The position numbers were made by a program, and so were the translations under genes. This document shows positions 43,501 to 53,603 of a DNA stretch of 64,000 bases, piece by piece; within the stretch, counting starts at the first letter, position 1; each line of letters opens with the position of its first letter. The notes under the pieces were generated by a model. That model saw only the letters and a program-made list of their open reading frames with translations. It searched no databases and was not told where the DNA came from. The DNA is from Fomitopsis serialis (taxonomy: Eukaryota; Basidiomycota; Agaricomycetes; Polyporales; Fomitopsidaceae): positions 94,395-158,394 of the forward strand of contig NW_025955050.1 in the NCBI RefSeq assembly GCF_022376445.1. Direction: 5' to 3'.

Positions 43501-43766
43501 GCGACAATGGCTGATTCTCTGGAGCTGCCCCAAGGACCATAACATGACGTTCGCATAGAAGCAGAGAGACGGGAGCTCGACCGAGGTTCAGCTCCTGCTG
43601 CAGGCATGAATCAACGAGAGAAACCACGCTACAGACCTGAGGGCAGCGATGGGCCGTACACGAACCAACCATATAAGCTACAAAACATCGACTCAGCTCA
43701 CACTTACTATCGTACATACGCAACAGACTTCTCGCCCTCCCTCCACGAGTCCCCGAAGCCCAGCCT

Positions 43767-44943
43767 TCACGGACCCCACACCAATTTTACGACTTCCCTC
43801 ACCGCGCCACCCTGCAGCTCCTCCTCAAGATCGATCTCCGCGGCAGCGACGTCCTCCCGCATATGCTCAACGCTCGTCGTCCCCGAGAGCGGCGTGACAC
43901 CGTGCATCTGCGCGAGCCTGAAGAGCGACTGCGCGGGCGTGCAGTGCTTTGCGTGGGCGACGGCGCGGAGCGAAGGGTGCGCGAGGAGCGAGGGCGAGCC
44001 GGAGAGGGTCCAGAATGATCTATAGTGTAGACGGTGAGTCCCGAGCCGCATATCAACAATTCCAAGGAGCGGGAAGAGTCGACTGGCGACTGGGAGATCC
44101 GGGAGGAGAGCGGACACTCACTGGTACTGGATCCCGCGCTCGCGACAGTACCGACACACCTCCCTGTCCCACGCGTTCCCCTCGAACCACCTGTTCTGCA
44201 CGACCTGCACGCGGCGCCCGGTCTCCCGCTCGAGCTGCTCGAGCACGCGCACGTCGTACGTGTTGCTCATCCCGATCGTGTGCACGGTGCCTTCGTCCTG
44301 CAGCGCGACCAGTGCGCGCCACGCAGTTACGGTGTCCGCCACGCGCGAGAGCGGCGAGTGCAGGAGGAGGCTGTCGAGGTAGGTCGTGCGCAGGTTCCGG
44401 AGCGAGTTTTGGACAGAGGTTTGAATCTGGGTGGGGATGGGGTCGCTCGGGTTGTAGGGGAGCGGTTTGGAGCGGTCTTGACCGCCGAGAGAGGTGAACC
44501 TGTGAGTGAGAGTGAGTTCGCAGGGTGAGAGGGAGGTTTCGGAACGAGGGGGAGGCTCGTGAGATGGGAGGCTCACTTTGTCTGGATGAAGAGGTCCTCG
44601 CGCCTGATGCCGTGCTGGTTCTGCAGGATTTCGAGCGCCTCGCCCACGAGTTCTTCGCTAAGCAGAGACTAATTGTCAGCTGTGGTTCTGTTCTCTCCAT
44701 AATAGGCCTGTTTACTTGTAGTGCTTTGGCTGACCAGCTACCGTATCGCGTCGATGCGTGTTGAGAGACGAAATATGAACAGGTGCGTACCGGTGTCGAT
44801 GGCACGGAAGCCATTGAGGACCGCGTTGACGACGAGCTCAGTAGTGCGCTCCTTCTTCCTGAAGTCCTCTACGTCAATCCGGAACGAGCTAGCAGCCGCA
44901 GCACATACCACGCAGTGCCGTAAATGATCTTTGCGGTGGTCAT
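43767..44943 (-). CDS. Aldo/keto reductase, intact, six exons (278 aa)
   Basis: complement(join(43767..44019,44122..44499,44577..44657,44716..44737,44791..44858,44909..44943)). NAD(P)H-dependent reductase of the aldo/keto reductase superfamily, TIM-barrel fold, cytosolic. The N-terminus is MTTAKIIYGTAWKKERTTEL; then FRAIDTAGQPKHYNEELVGE with catalytic Asp33 and Tyr41, LFIQTKF with Lys69, and DSLLLHSPLSR with His116, the full tetrad. VHTIGMSNTYD, VQVVQNRWFEG, YQSFWTLSG and VTPLSGTTS are the usual later motifs and cofactor-binding strands. Six exons, one only 22 nt, all join in frame. The length is near the short end for the family (about 280-320 aa). Four degenerate relatives occur in the window; this is the only intact one. 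Substrate cannot be told from sequence. A TATATAA on the minus strand at 45384-45390 may be its promoter. Confidence 0.8.
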
Positions 44944-45380
44944 CGCAGCCGACGCAGCTTCAGAGTGATCGTACGAATGAGCGCGTTAGAGACGACTGTG
45001 CATGCTCTGAGACTGCGGTTGACGGTGGGGGTGTGTCGCAGCAGAGCCTGGAGGACGCGGCGGTGGCTGATACGGCGGATGACGTCGTTGGGTCCTCGTG
45101 ACCCATACCCATCTACCGGACTTGCGAGCGCCTTCAAATTCTCAGGCTGAACGTTGGATACGCATGCGTTGGCGCGGTGCATGAGAGGTCCAGTCACGAT
45201 GGTGGCTGGTGTACTGGCATGAACGTTTGCGCAAATGACGGAGCTGGCGGAAGCGCAGGAAAGAGGCACCGCCGGGACGCGAGTCGCGACAGTCACCGTG
45301 ACAGACTGCGACGCGCCTGTGGCGTGGGATATGGACACGTACGTTGCAAGCGCTGACTGGACTCCTCTCGAGCTGACGAA

Positions 45381-45390
45381 CCATTATATA
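45381..45390 (-). promoter_or_regulatory. Possible TATA box upstream of the aldo/keto reductase
   Basis: TATATAATGG on the minus strand. An open frame without ATG (45338 to 44940) follows, whose TGA overlaps the reductase ATG (sequence ATGA). The frame is partly conserved upstream of the 50.6 and 55.9 kb pseudogenes, so it may be leader or an upstream exon. Confidence 0.35.
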
Positions 45391-45439
45391 GTCCTCGTCT
45401 CTGGATGAAGACTGCCACGTAGCCAAAATTGTAAGGGAC

Positions 45440-46800
45440 ACTTTGTTCCTATTCTTGTGGGTATCTCTACGATATCGCATGTATTGTGGTATATTCCCTG
45501 CTGGTGTGACGTCTAGCTGCTATCTGATATCACTGACATCGTCGGCACCTCAGAAACACACTACACATGCTCAGGCCTCATACGTCCTCTCCGCAAGTAC
45601 CAGACACACGATTACCGACAGCAATGAGACCAAAATCTGCGCAAGTAGACGTTCGAATTGGCCAGCATGAATGCTTTCGTCAGAGCAATCGCTCCCTCTT
45701 ACTCTTCCTGCTACTCTGACAGCGACTAGATGCATAAATCCGGTACAGAGTAACACCTGCCGCACATTCCCGTGAAACAGTGTTTCAGGGCAAGAGCCCC
45801 GGGGTACGGCGATTCCATTTCGCAGACCGATTGATCCTCGTACGTTGACAATGACACGGAGATGATGGCGATGCCCGGCTGAGTGGCCCTTTGACCTCGT
45901 GCAAGAACAATTTTGACCTTGCTCGCGGCCAAAGGCTTGCTCACGCTTACAGCCGGCCCGACCTACTAACCCTTGTGTAGCGTCCGTCGATTTGTATCGA
46001 TCCTTCCTGGTACTGCTTACTTATTACTGTGGTAATAGACACGCATGCTATGCACCATTACAACCGACGCTCAAGAGGTTCGTCTACTCACCATCCGTGA
46101 GGTGAAACAATGATCCCGCTAACAGTGGCACTGCAACCAGTACAGTACTGAATGGTATCAGCAATATGAGATCAAGACTGCCTCATATGCGCCTGCGATG
46201 GACCTGATTGTTACTGTTGAGCCTATTTCCTTCTTGATTCCTTCTGCATCGGCGACGACTTCGCCTCCAACTGGCTCAACGAAGTACTTACCGAAGGACG
46301 TTCGCATATCCAGGACGTCCCCAGATTGACTCGAGCGGCTCTTCTGTCAAGCCCCTGCAGCATCGTCACATACAGTGGTGACACGGTGGGGTGATCGGGG
46401 TTGATCGACATCGTCGAAGATCGAAGCAGTCGTGATGCAATCTCCCATCATATGGGCTTCGGATGGATGCTCTCACTCTGCAAGAGCATCGCAGCTGAGA
46501 ACAGAACGATGAGTACCGAGTCGTCCCCCACTGTACATCACCGGAGCTTTGTGCTGACAATGGATAGTCTGGTTATTATTTGACTGTGAAAGCCGCCAGT
46601 CTGCTCCCCTCTGCAACAGCAGGCCGCTGCTCATACTCGACGGGTAAATTGTGCATATATGCAACAGGCTGCGTCCGTCGTGAATCGCCATCATCCAAAT
46701 GCGATGACTTGTCACATAAGCACAACGACCCTAGCTGATGCGATGAACGGTCTTAGATCGCTGCTGTGATCGCAAGCCGGTGGCGCGGCCGCGCATACCA
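45440..46800. repeat. Shared block and upstream region of c10
   Basis: 45440-45760 matches 51620-51960 and 56850-57160 (landmarks CCTGCTG(A/G)(C/T)GTGA(C/T)GTC, ATGCTTTCGTCAGAGC). 46080-46700 is the upstream block of the secreted-protein unit, reading in the same direction as that before c2 (CAAGCCCCTGCAGCATCGTC near 46345). No DUF6535 remnant was recognised here. No gene. Confidence 0.4.
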
Positions 46801-46803
46801 GTG

Positions 46804-46950
46804 TATAAGAGGAGAGTTATGCCTGCCGTATCCCTCAGCTCATCTTCTTAATTTCGAGCCCACCGAGTAGGTTGCCGGCAAGTGAGTGTTCAGCGACGGT
46901 GTGGTTTTAATGTTGCACTTACTCCTTGCCCTCGTCCAGCCTCGCTGTCT
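46804..46950 (+). promoter_or_regulatory. c10 promoter, leader and 5'-UTR intron
   Basis: TATAAGA at 46804-46810, then the conserved leader (GCCTGCCGTATCCCTCAGCT, GAGTAGGTTGCCGGCAA). A donor GTGAGTGTTCAG at about 46881 and an acceptor CCTCGTCCAG at about 46938 delimit a leader intron. Confidence 0.5.
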
Positions 46951-47012
46951 TTTTTGACGACTCACGTTCTTTCCACAATCCTTCGTAACGACCCCAGTGC
47001 TTACAGGACATC

Positions 47013-48095
47013 ATGCGTTACTCTACGCTCTCCTCTGCTGTCCTTCTGGCGGCGGCAACTGCTCCTGCACTCGCTTGCCCGGTCACTATGTAAGTCCCTC
47101 ACTATTTATTCTTGTCTCATGGCTAAGGATACAACAACAGTCGCGCGACCGCGAGTGCCTCCATAGTTGAGCGTGAGCTCCAAGATGCACTGGTTGAGCG
47201 TAGCTACTACGACGACCTCGTCTCTCGAAACCTCGAGGCGCGTAGTTCAATGACTGGACAGGAGCGCGCCGCGTCGGTGCTTGGGAAGATGAAGAAGGGC
47301 CAGAGCGGTTCACGTAACAGTCCAATGGCAATGACTGAACAGGAGCGCGCCGCGTCGGTGCTTGGGAAGATGAAGAAGGGCCCGAGCGGTTCACGTAACA
47401 GTCCAACGCCAATGACTGAACAGGAGCGCGCCGCGTCGGTGCTTGGGAAGATGAAGAAGGGCCGGGGCGGTTCACTTGAGTCCTCTGGGACGCCTCATCC
47501 GCACGCGGGTTCGAGCAGCTCAGCTCAGCAATCCAGACCTGGGAGTCCGCCTCTGATAAGACCCACGCCGATCCGCCCTCAGACAGCCGGGTCCCATCCC
47601 CGGGGGTATGACCTCGACGGCGAGCTGTTCATGTGAGCCCCTCGCCATACAATCTTATTATCTGATGACCGAGCATGCAATAACAGTCGGACGACCGAGG
47701 ATGCCTCCATGGTTGAGCGTGAGCTCCTCGACGGACTGGTGGAGCGCGGCTACTACGACGACCTCCTCTCTCGGGACCTCGAGGCGCGCAACAACGCTGA
47801 TCCGGAATCGCCTCACCAGCGCGCCGAGAGGGAGGCCAGGGAGCATGCGCAGAGGGCTCCGCAGAGAAACGCGCAGTACATGCAGGCAGCGGGGGAAACA
47901 CTTTTTCACTTCGCGCAGCATGGATACCCGGGCCAGAGTAGGGGGCCTTATCCGCCTGAGCCTCATCCGTGGATCGGTCGCACGGGACAGCACGGCGGCG
48001 CCGGGCATGGGGCGGGAGCCCAACATCATCCCCGGGATTATGACCTCGACGGCGAGTTGCTCGAGCGTGACTTCGAGGCATATGAGCTTGATTGA
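47013..48095 (+). CDS. Small secreted protein family copy c10, two cassettes (325 aa)
   Basis: join(47013..47089,47141..47632,47687..48095). The signal-peptide exon reads MRYSTLSSAVLLAAATAPAL.... Cassette 1 (492 nt, phase 2 to phase 2) runs IRATASASIVERELQDALVE, RSYYDDLVSRNLEAR, three 27-residue tandem repeats (MTGQERAASVLGKMKKGQSG...), a Pro/Ser stretch and GYDLDGELF. Cassette 2 runs EDASMVERELLDGLVERGYY, DDLLSRDLEARNN, a Gln/Arg-rich region and HHPRDYDLDGELLERDFEAY plus ELD. As in c1 and c4, only the last cassette has the acidic tail after GELF. Introns are 51 and 54 nt. The largest member here. KMKK within each repeat supplies a dibasic site every 27 residues. The frame is intact and the promoter is well kept, so it is probably expressed. 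Function unknown. Confidence 0.8.
47250..47475 (+). repeat. 81-bp in-frame tandem repeat inside c10 cassette 1
   Basis: Units start at the ATG codons at 47250, 47331 and 47412, exactly 81 bp apart; the third is partial. Each encodes 27 residues, MT(G/E)QERAASVLGKMKKG followed by a Ser/Gly/Arg/Asn stretch. Only a few substitutions separate the units. Confidence 0.85.
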
Positions 48096-48689
48096 GTGGA
48101 CGTAGCATAATCATGGGGCAGTTACGATATCTCTGCGCCTGTCGTACGCGTCATGTACATTGTTGCGTCCATAGTGGGAATCGTAACGTGAAGACTCGCT
48201 CATGCGTGCTCGGGACTTTGAGGATCAGTTATTGAAACGTTGCTCATGAATCGCCGTGCATGTCAAACATCCCGAGCAGTAACTATATATGGCCCGGTGG
48301 GAGTGGTCATGAGTGCACGTCGAGGATGGGAACCATTCTAGATGCGATTAGCAACAGGCCGCGACGCGTCTTGGGCATGTACGTCGCTTCGTCTCTCCAG
48401 ACATCGTTACTCATGTAGGTTCGCGCTTATGTTTAGGGACACATCGGTGTCACTCTTATCCAGAGGAGGCAATGCATGTCCGGAGCGGCATCCGCTTCTG
48501 AGATCTGAGGTTCCAGTAAATGAAACTCTCGAACTGCCTTGGAGCATACAGGCTGTACACGCGCGACGCGATCCTCAAACGCCTACTCCAGCACTTAGTC
48601 ACAATCACATATTATTGCAGGCAGGATGACTCGTACAATAGTGGATGTTGAGAATAACGGTGAAAGCCTGCATGAATGCCAACGGCGCT
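48096..48689 (+). repeat. 3' flank of c10
   Basis: Same pattern as after c2: CGTAACGTGAAGACTC near 48181, then CATCCCGAGCAGTAACTA near 48270. The match fades after about 48420. No gene. Confidence 0.4.
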
Positions 48690-48870
48690 GAACCTGAGGC
48701 TGGGTGAGTGCGCCGGCGGTCGAGGTCGGCTTCCGTGAACGACGAGCGTAGAGCGTATGCGAGAGGGCGTCGCTGCCGCGGAGATCGATTTTGAGCACTC
48801 GGAGGAGTTGAATAACGGCGCAGCGAAAGAGGTCGTGAAGTTGCAACTTGGTGCGGGGTCTGTGACTGAG
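48690..48870 (+). pseudogene. Aldo/keto reductase C-terminal fragment
   Basis: The plus strand matches the last exon of the intact reductase: CGTCGCTGCCGCGGAGATCG near 48768 corresponds to the VAAAEIDLEEEL region, and GTCGTGAAGTTG near 48831 to VVKL. Stops interrupt it (GATTTTGAGC, GTTGAATAAC). There is nothing of the N-terminal half nearby. Confidence 0.55.
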
Positions 48871-50639
48871 GGCGGGCTTCGCAACCGGGGAGAGGAGAGG
48901 GAGGGTGAGAAGTCTGCTACGTGTGTACGATAGTAAGTATGAGCAGAATCAGTGTTTTGGAGCTTATATATGATTGAACCGTGTATGGATCGCCGTCCTG
49001 TGGAGTGAGCGAATTCTGCTGTTAATTCATGCCTGTTGCCGGAGCTGAACGATGAACTTCGGTCGAGATCCCGTCTCTGCACGCAAACAGAATGATATTG
49101 TGCCTGATGGAAGCAGCTTGACCATCATACCTGGACCGTCCCTGCCACCCGAGAGGGTGATTCGTAATGCATGCGCACTGCATGTGAGGGCTTACCAGTA
49201 GTAACATCAGTTAGGCGACGTCTTCGACATGCCCGTCTCCAGTCCCATCCTCCACGAACAGGCGCAATCGTACGATCCCCACGCTTCGCGCGAGAGGGAT
49301 CCCCCCGCGCAAGGCGCACCAGTCGAAGGGCTACCCCATCCATCTGTCGCTAAGCCGCGCGCATTGTCGGTCGTAGCCACGGGGCATCGACGCCTATACC
49401 CGGCCGTCGTCGCCGGTCATAACAGCAAAGCCTAGGCAGCCTGAACGGCCACGTCGAGTGCCATAACGTCCGCTACTTATACGCAGCCATGAGCCCACAG
49501 CGAGCCCACAGCTCGAGGATCGATGGTGGCCGCCCGACTTCGACTTCAACTACGTCGTCCGTGTGCGTGCGCGCCCCGCGGGCGAGCCTTTCGGGCTGTT
49601 GAACGTTGAGAGCCAATGTTGACCCGTGCACTACTTGAGTGGCCAGCGCGACTTGGCCCTGGAGAGATTGACGGCGAACGGCTGTTGCTGGTAGCCTCTT
49701 CGGTGGTGAGCTGATGACAGGCGTTCTTCGGCCAGATGTTGACGCCGAGCGGTTCTATACGTGCGTACGAGTCCGCGATTTGAGGAACGTGAAAAGTCTA
49801 CAGCACCTATAAGTCACTTTCGGTGGAGCGGCCTACGGGAAGAGGAGGACATACCAATGTCAGGGCGTTGCGCAGATGGTGTGCAAGTTTCGAAGGAGGT
49901 TTGCAAGCAGTGTGGCACCATTACCCGACAGTAGAAACCTTCGAGAAGTTCGGTGAAATGTGGTCAGGAGGAACGGCCTGAACAGAGCACCACAGGGCCG
50001 CCGCGTGGTAGAGAGAGGATCAAGGAATGCCTCGGGTGCGCAAAGAGAGGGGCGGAGAGGAGGGTATGCAGTTCCCTCGGGTGGGTAGCGGTGCGGGATG
50101 GGTGTTTATACGGCCTGGTGGACATTGGATGCACAACGCAGGCGCGAGAGACAACAACAGGAGTGGCGACCGTCTCAGCGGTGCTTGCCGCGCACGCACG
50201 AGGCATGAGTGGCGGATACGGTCGATGCGTGTTCCCATCGACCTGTCATTGACCATACGCATACTGGGACAATGATCGTGGAACTCACCGCCGGGCTAAT
50301 ATGTTCCAAGCTCGCATCTCCCCCCGAGTCCCTGCTCACTGGCAGCCGTCACGGTATACCGGGGATCACGCATATAGAAAAAAACTTGCGTTGGCCGGGA
50401 GAGTCGACGGTGCAATGCCGAATGATTCTGAATCGGTAGCGGTGAGCAAGGGTTTGACATGGACGGCGAGCCACGGCCGAAGGATGAGATCGGGGAGCGA
50501 TCTCTCAGCCACAGACGCGTCGGTCACTGGCCTCAGCCACCGCGCCGTCATGTCCTCAAGCTTAACCTCAAGGCTGCGACAGACCACTACCGCTCCCTGG
50601 CACTCTTTCGTACGATCGCTCTGACGTGGAGTTGCTGCG
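48871..50639. other. Y-type segment in inverted orientation; no supported gene
   Basis: Minus-strand TATAAACA at 50103-50110 with GCTGAGACGGTCGCCACTCC about 50-75 bp upstream (about 50155-50190). 49200-49440 is the repeat seen at 43.2-43.44 kb. 49523-49622 (plus) reads WWPPDFDFNYVVRVRARPAG, EPFGLLNVESQC, then a stop. 50488-50520 is the palindrome motif in inverse orientation. 50530-50640 resembles the region just before the reductase ATG. Confidence 0.35.
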
Positions 50640-51560
50640 ATCATTACCGCAACGATCATTGACGGCACTGCGTGGTATGTGTTGCAAGTGCTACTACGTC
50701 GTCGCCGGGCCCATTGACGTGGAGGACTCGAGGAAGAAGGAGCGCACTGCCACTGACCTACATAGTCGTTAGCGCGATCCTCAATTGCCTCCGACACTGG
50801 TACGCACCTGTTCATCTCTTGATTCTGTGGTTTCGTCTCTCACCACGCCTCATCGACGCGCCGTCCAGACAAAGCACTACAAGACAAAGCACTACAGGTA
50901 AGTATAATTGCTTTGGGAATTCTTGAATTCCCCGCCGAAAATTTCCCGCTCTTCGCAGCGGAGGACTCGTAGGCGAAGCGCTCGACATATACAGAAACAA
51001 CACGGCATCAAGCATGAGGGAGGAGGACCTTTGGATCTGGAGCCCTGGGCACAGTGAGCCTCACAAATGACACTCCTCCAACCCTTTTCTTACGACCCAG
51101 GTTAACCTCGCTCGGCGACCAAGACCGATCTAAAACCCTCCCCATGCAGCCAGAGCGACATCATCCCCACCCAGATTCACGCCTCCGTCGAAAGCTCGCT
51201 CCATAACCTGCACACGACCTACCTCGACAACTTCCTTCTGCACTCGCCGCTCTCGGGCCCGGCGCCCGGCGCGCACCGCGCGTCGCGCTGCAGAACGTGT
51301 GGACGGTGCGCACGACCGGGGCGAGCAACACGTACGACATCGGCTCCAGCGAAAGACCGGGCACCGCGTGCAGGTCGTACAGAATCGGAAGTTCGAGGGG
51401 AACGCGTGGGTGTATCGGTACTGTCGCGAGAGCGGGATCCAGTACCAGTGAGTATTCGTTGATCTTGTGCGAGTATTCTTGTCGCTGGACGCCGCCTGGA
51501 GTTGTTGATCGTGCCACTCCGAGCTCACCGTCACCCCAATAGATCATCCTGGAACCGTTC
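50640..51560 (+). pseudogene. Aldo/keto reductase pseudogene 1
   Basis: Collinear with all parts of the intact gene. The start region ATCATTACCGCAACGATC aligns with ATGACCACCGCAAAGATC, so the ATG is lost. KKERT-like (about 50740) is followed by a TAG within the next exon. The GGTCAGCCAAAGCACTAC region has a duplicated piece (ACAAAGCACTACAAGACAAA, 50868-50887). HTTYLDNFLLHSPLSG (about 51215-51260) keeps the His, and YCRESGIQYQ is near 51420. A gap removes the ADTVTAWRALVAL part. Its third intron differs from that of the intact gene but matches pseudogene 2, so the two pseudogenes share an ancestor. Confidence 0.65.
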
Positions 51561-52890
51561 CGGCTCGCCATCCTTTTTCACCAGTTCAAGTCAATATGCA
51601 GGACACGAGTGATGACTGTCGCGTATTCAAACAAAAACTGCCACGAGCACATCGATTCCGTCTTTGTGAGTACACCTACATCGCGTGGCGTACGGTATAC
51701 TCCCTGCTGACGTGACGTCCAGCTGCTATCCGATATCATTCACCTTCTCGGTGCCTCCTTAAGAACACGGTATACATACTCAGACTGCAAGGGCAACGTG
51801 TCTTCTGCATGCAAGTCGCAGTCACGCGATTGCCCACAGCAGTGTGAAGAAAGCCCGCGTCAGTAGACATTGCCGAATTGCACGGCACGAATGCTTTCGT
51901 CAGAGCGACCACTCCCTCTCGCACCTCTTGTCACTCAGACTAGATCCACAAATACGGCTGCCGCTCGTCCCGAACAGCAGCGTTTAGCAGCTACGGGATA
52001 TGGGGCTTCAAGCCAGTGGTCGGAACACTGTTGCCTGCGCAATGAGAGGTGCGTCATCCTTCTTCTATCCGACGATATCGATGACGATGCCCAGCCCAGG
52101 TTAAGTGGCCCTCGGGCCTCGTGCAAGGACAATCCTGACCTTGCTCGCCGAAGGCCTGTTCACGCTTGTGGCAGGCCCGGGCAGAGGGCTTACTACTTAG
52201 CTTCCGTCGACTTGAGTCGATCTGTACTGGCTTTCACTGTGGGCGCCATGCATTATCATAACCGACACTCGGTCTGTTGGAGCAGACGAGGACGTCCATA
52301 GATCGCTCGTATTACGTGACTATCGGAGGACTTGGACTGCCTCGCACGCCAGTGTACTTACGTCTTGCGCGAGGCTTCGCATCCATTGTTGCTTCAACAC
52401 AGCGAAAAGATCCGTCCACCCTGAGGTGACACAACAATCCCTCCAGCAGCGGCAATGCAGCCAGTACTAGGCAGGTCATGTGAGATCAAGACCGCTTCGT
52501 ACTCTATGCATGCCATCGACCTGCAGCTGACAGCAGCTTTGGAGCCGATCTCTGTCTCAGTGTCTGGTCTCTTCTGCATAGCATCTCCTCGGCTACCGTA
52601 GATGAATGTATGCTTCACTACTGCAATAGCATACTGAGCGACGGGCTGACGTCATTCTCCAGTCTATGTCCCCGATGCTTGGTGCCCGCAGTGGCTAGTC
52701 CAGTTATCGTCGCGTCTCGCCAGTCTGCTCCCTTCGGTAGCAGCAGGCCTCTCATACTCGACGACGAACAAATGGTGCACATGCACCAGGCGGCGCGTAC
52801 TGCCACCACGCGACGATCTGTCAAGCCTGTCAAAAGCTGTCAAGCACAGTGATGCGATCTTCTGGGATCCCGAGTCCGTGCATACTCACG
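51561..52890. repeat. Shared block and upstream region of c11
   Basis: 51620-51960 matches 45440-45760 and 56850-57160. 52390-52640 and 52700-52850 are parts of the upstream block and promoter of the secreted-protein unit, including CTGTCAAGC repeats at about 52815-52845. No gene. Confidence 0.4.
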
Positions 52891-52897
52891 TATAAAG
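52891..52897 (+). promoter_or_regulatory. TATA box of c11
   Basis: TATAAAG, then the conserved leader and a 5'-UTR intron donor (GTGAGTGTTCAG, about 52968), about 210 nt before the ATG. Confidence 0.55.
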
Positions 52898-53104
52898 GAA
52901 GAGGGATGCCTGCCGTATCCCTCAGCTCCTCTTCTCCTTTCGAGCCCACCGAGTAGGTTGCCGGCAAGTGAGTGTTCAGCGACGGTGGTCAATTGAATGT
53001 TATATTTACCCCTTGCACTTCTCCAGCCCCGCTCTCTTTTTTGACGACTCACGTCCCTTCCACCGAAGGTCTTCGTAACGACCCCCGAGCATACAAGACC
53101 CATC

Positions 53105-53603
53105 ATGCGTTACTCTACGATCACCTCTGCTGTCCTTTTGGCGGCGACGACAGCTCCCGCGCTCGCGTACCCGGTCACTACGTGAGCCTCTCGTTATTTA
53201 TTCTTATGTCGTATTGACCATCAATAACAGTCGCGCAACCGAGGATGCCTCCATAGTTGAGCGCGAGCTCCAAGACGCACTGGTGGAGCGCGGCTACTAC
53301 GACGACCTCGTCTCTCGAGACCTTGAGGCGCGTGGTGGCGGCCCTTCAAAGAGTGATAAGGCGCACGCCGCGTCGATAGCTCGGATGAGGAAGGAGCATC
53401 AGGACCGGATGCGTCAGAATCCCGGCTTCATTCGGGATCCGCCGAGCGCAATTTGGACCGCGTCTAGGGAGGGTACGCCTCTGCAACATCCGCGGCCGTA
53501 CCGCCCGGCGCAGAAAGCCGAATTCCTTCCCAAGAAACCCCGGGAGTACGACTTCAACGGCGAGCTGTTCGAGCGCGGCTTCGAGATAGACGAGCTTGAC
53601 TGA
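53105..53603 (+). CDS. Small secreted protein family copy c11 (149 aa)
   Basis: join(53105..53181,53231..53603). Signal peptide MRYSTITSAVLLAATTAPAL...; phase-2 intron GTGAGC...ACAG. The cassette reads RATEDASIVERELQDALVER, YYDDLVSRDLEARGGG, then a region almost identical to c3 (NPGFIRDPPSAIWTASREGT, RPYRPAQKAEFLPKKP) and REYDFNGELFERGFEIDELD. It differs from c3 by scattered substitutions only and lies in the opposite orientation 45 kb away. Frame and splice sites are intact. Downstream is the usual flank, truncated near 53720. The exact length conservation of the middle region in c3 and c11, compared with its great variability elsewhere, marks a distinct subtype. Function unknown; secreted by prediction. 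Confidence 0.8.
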
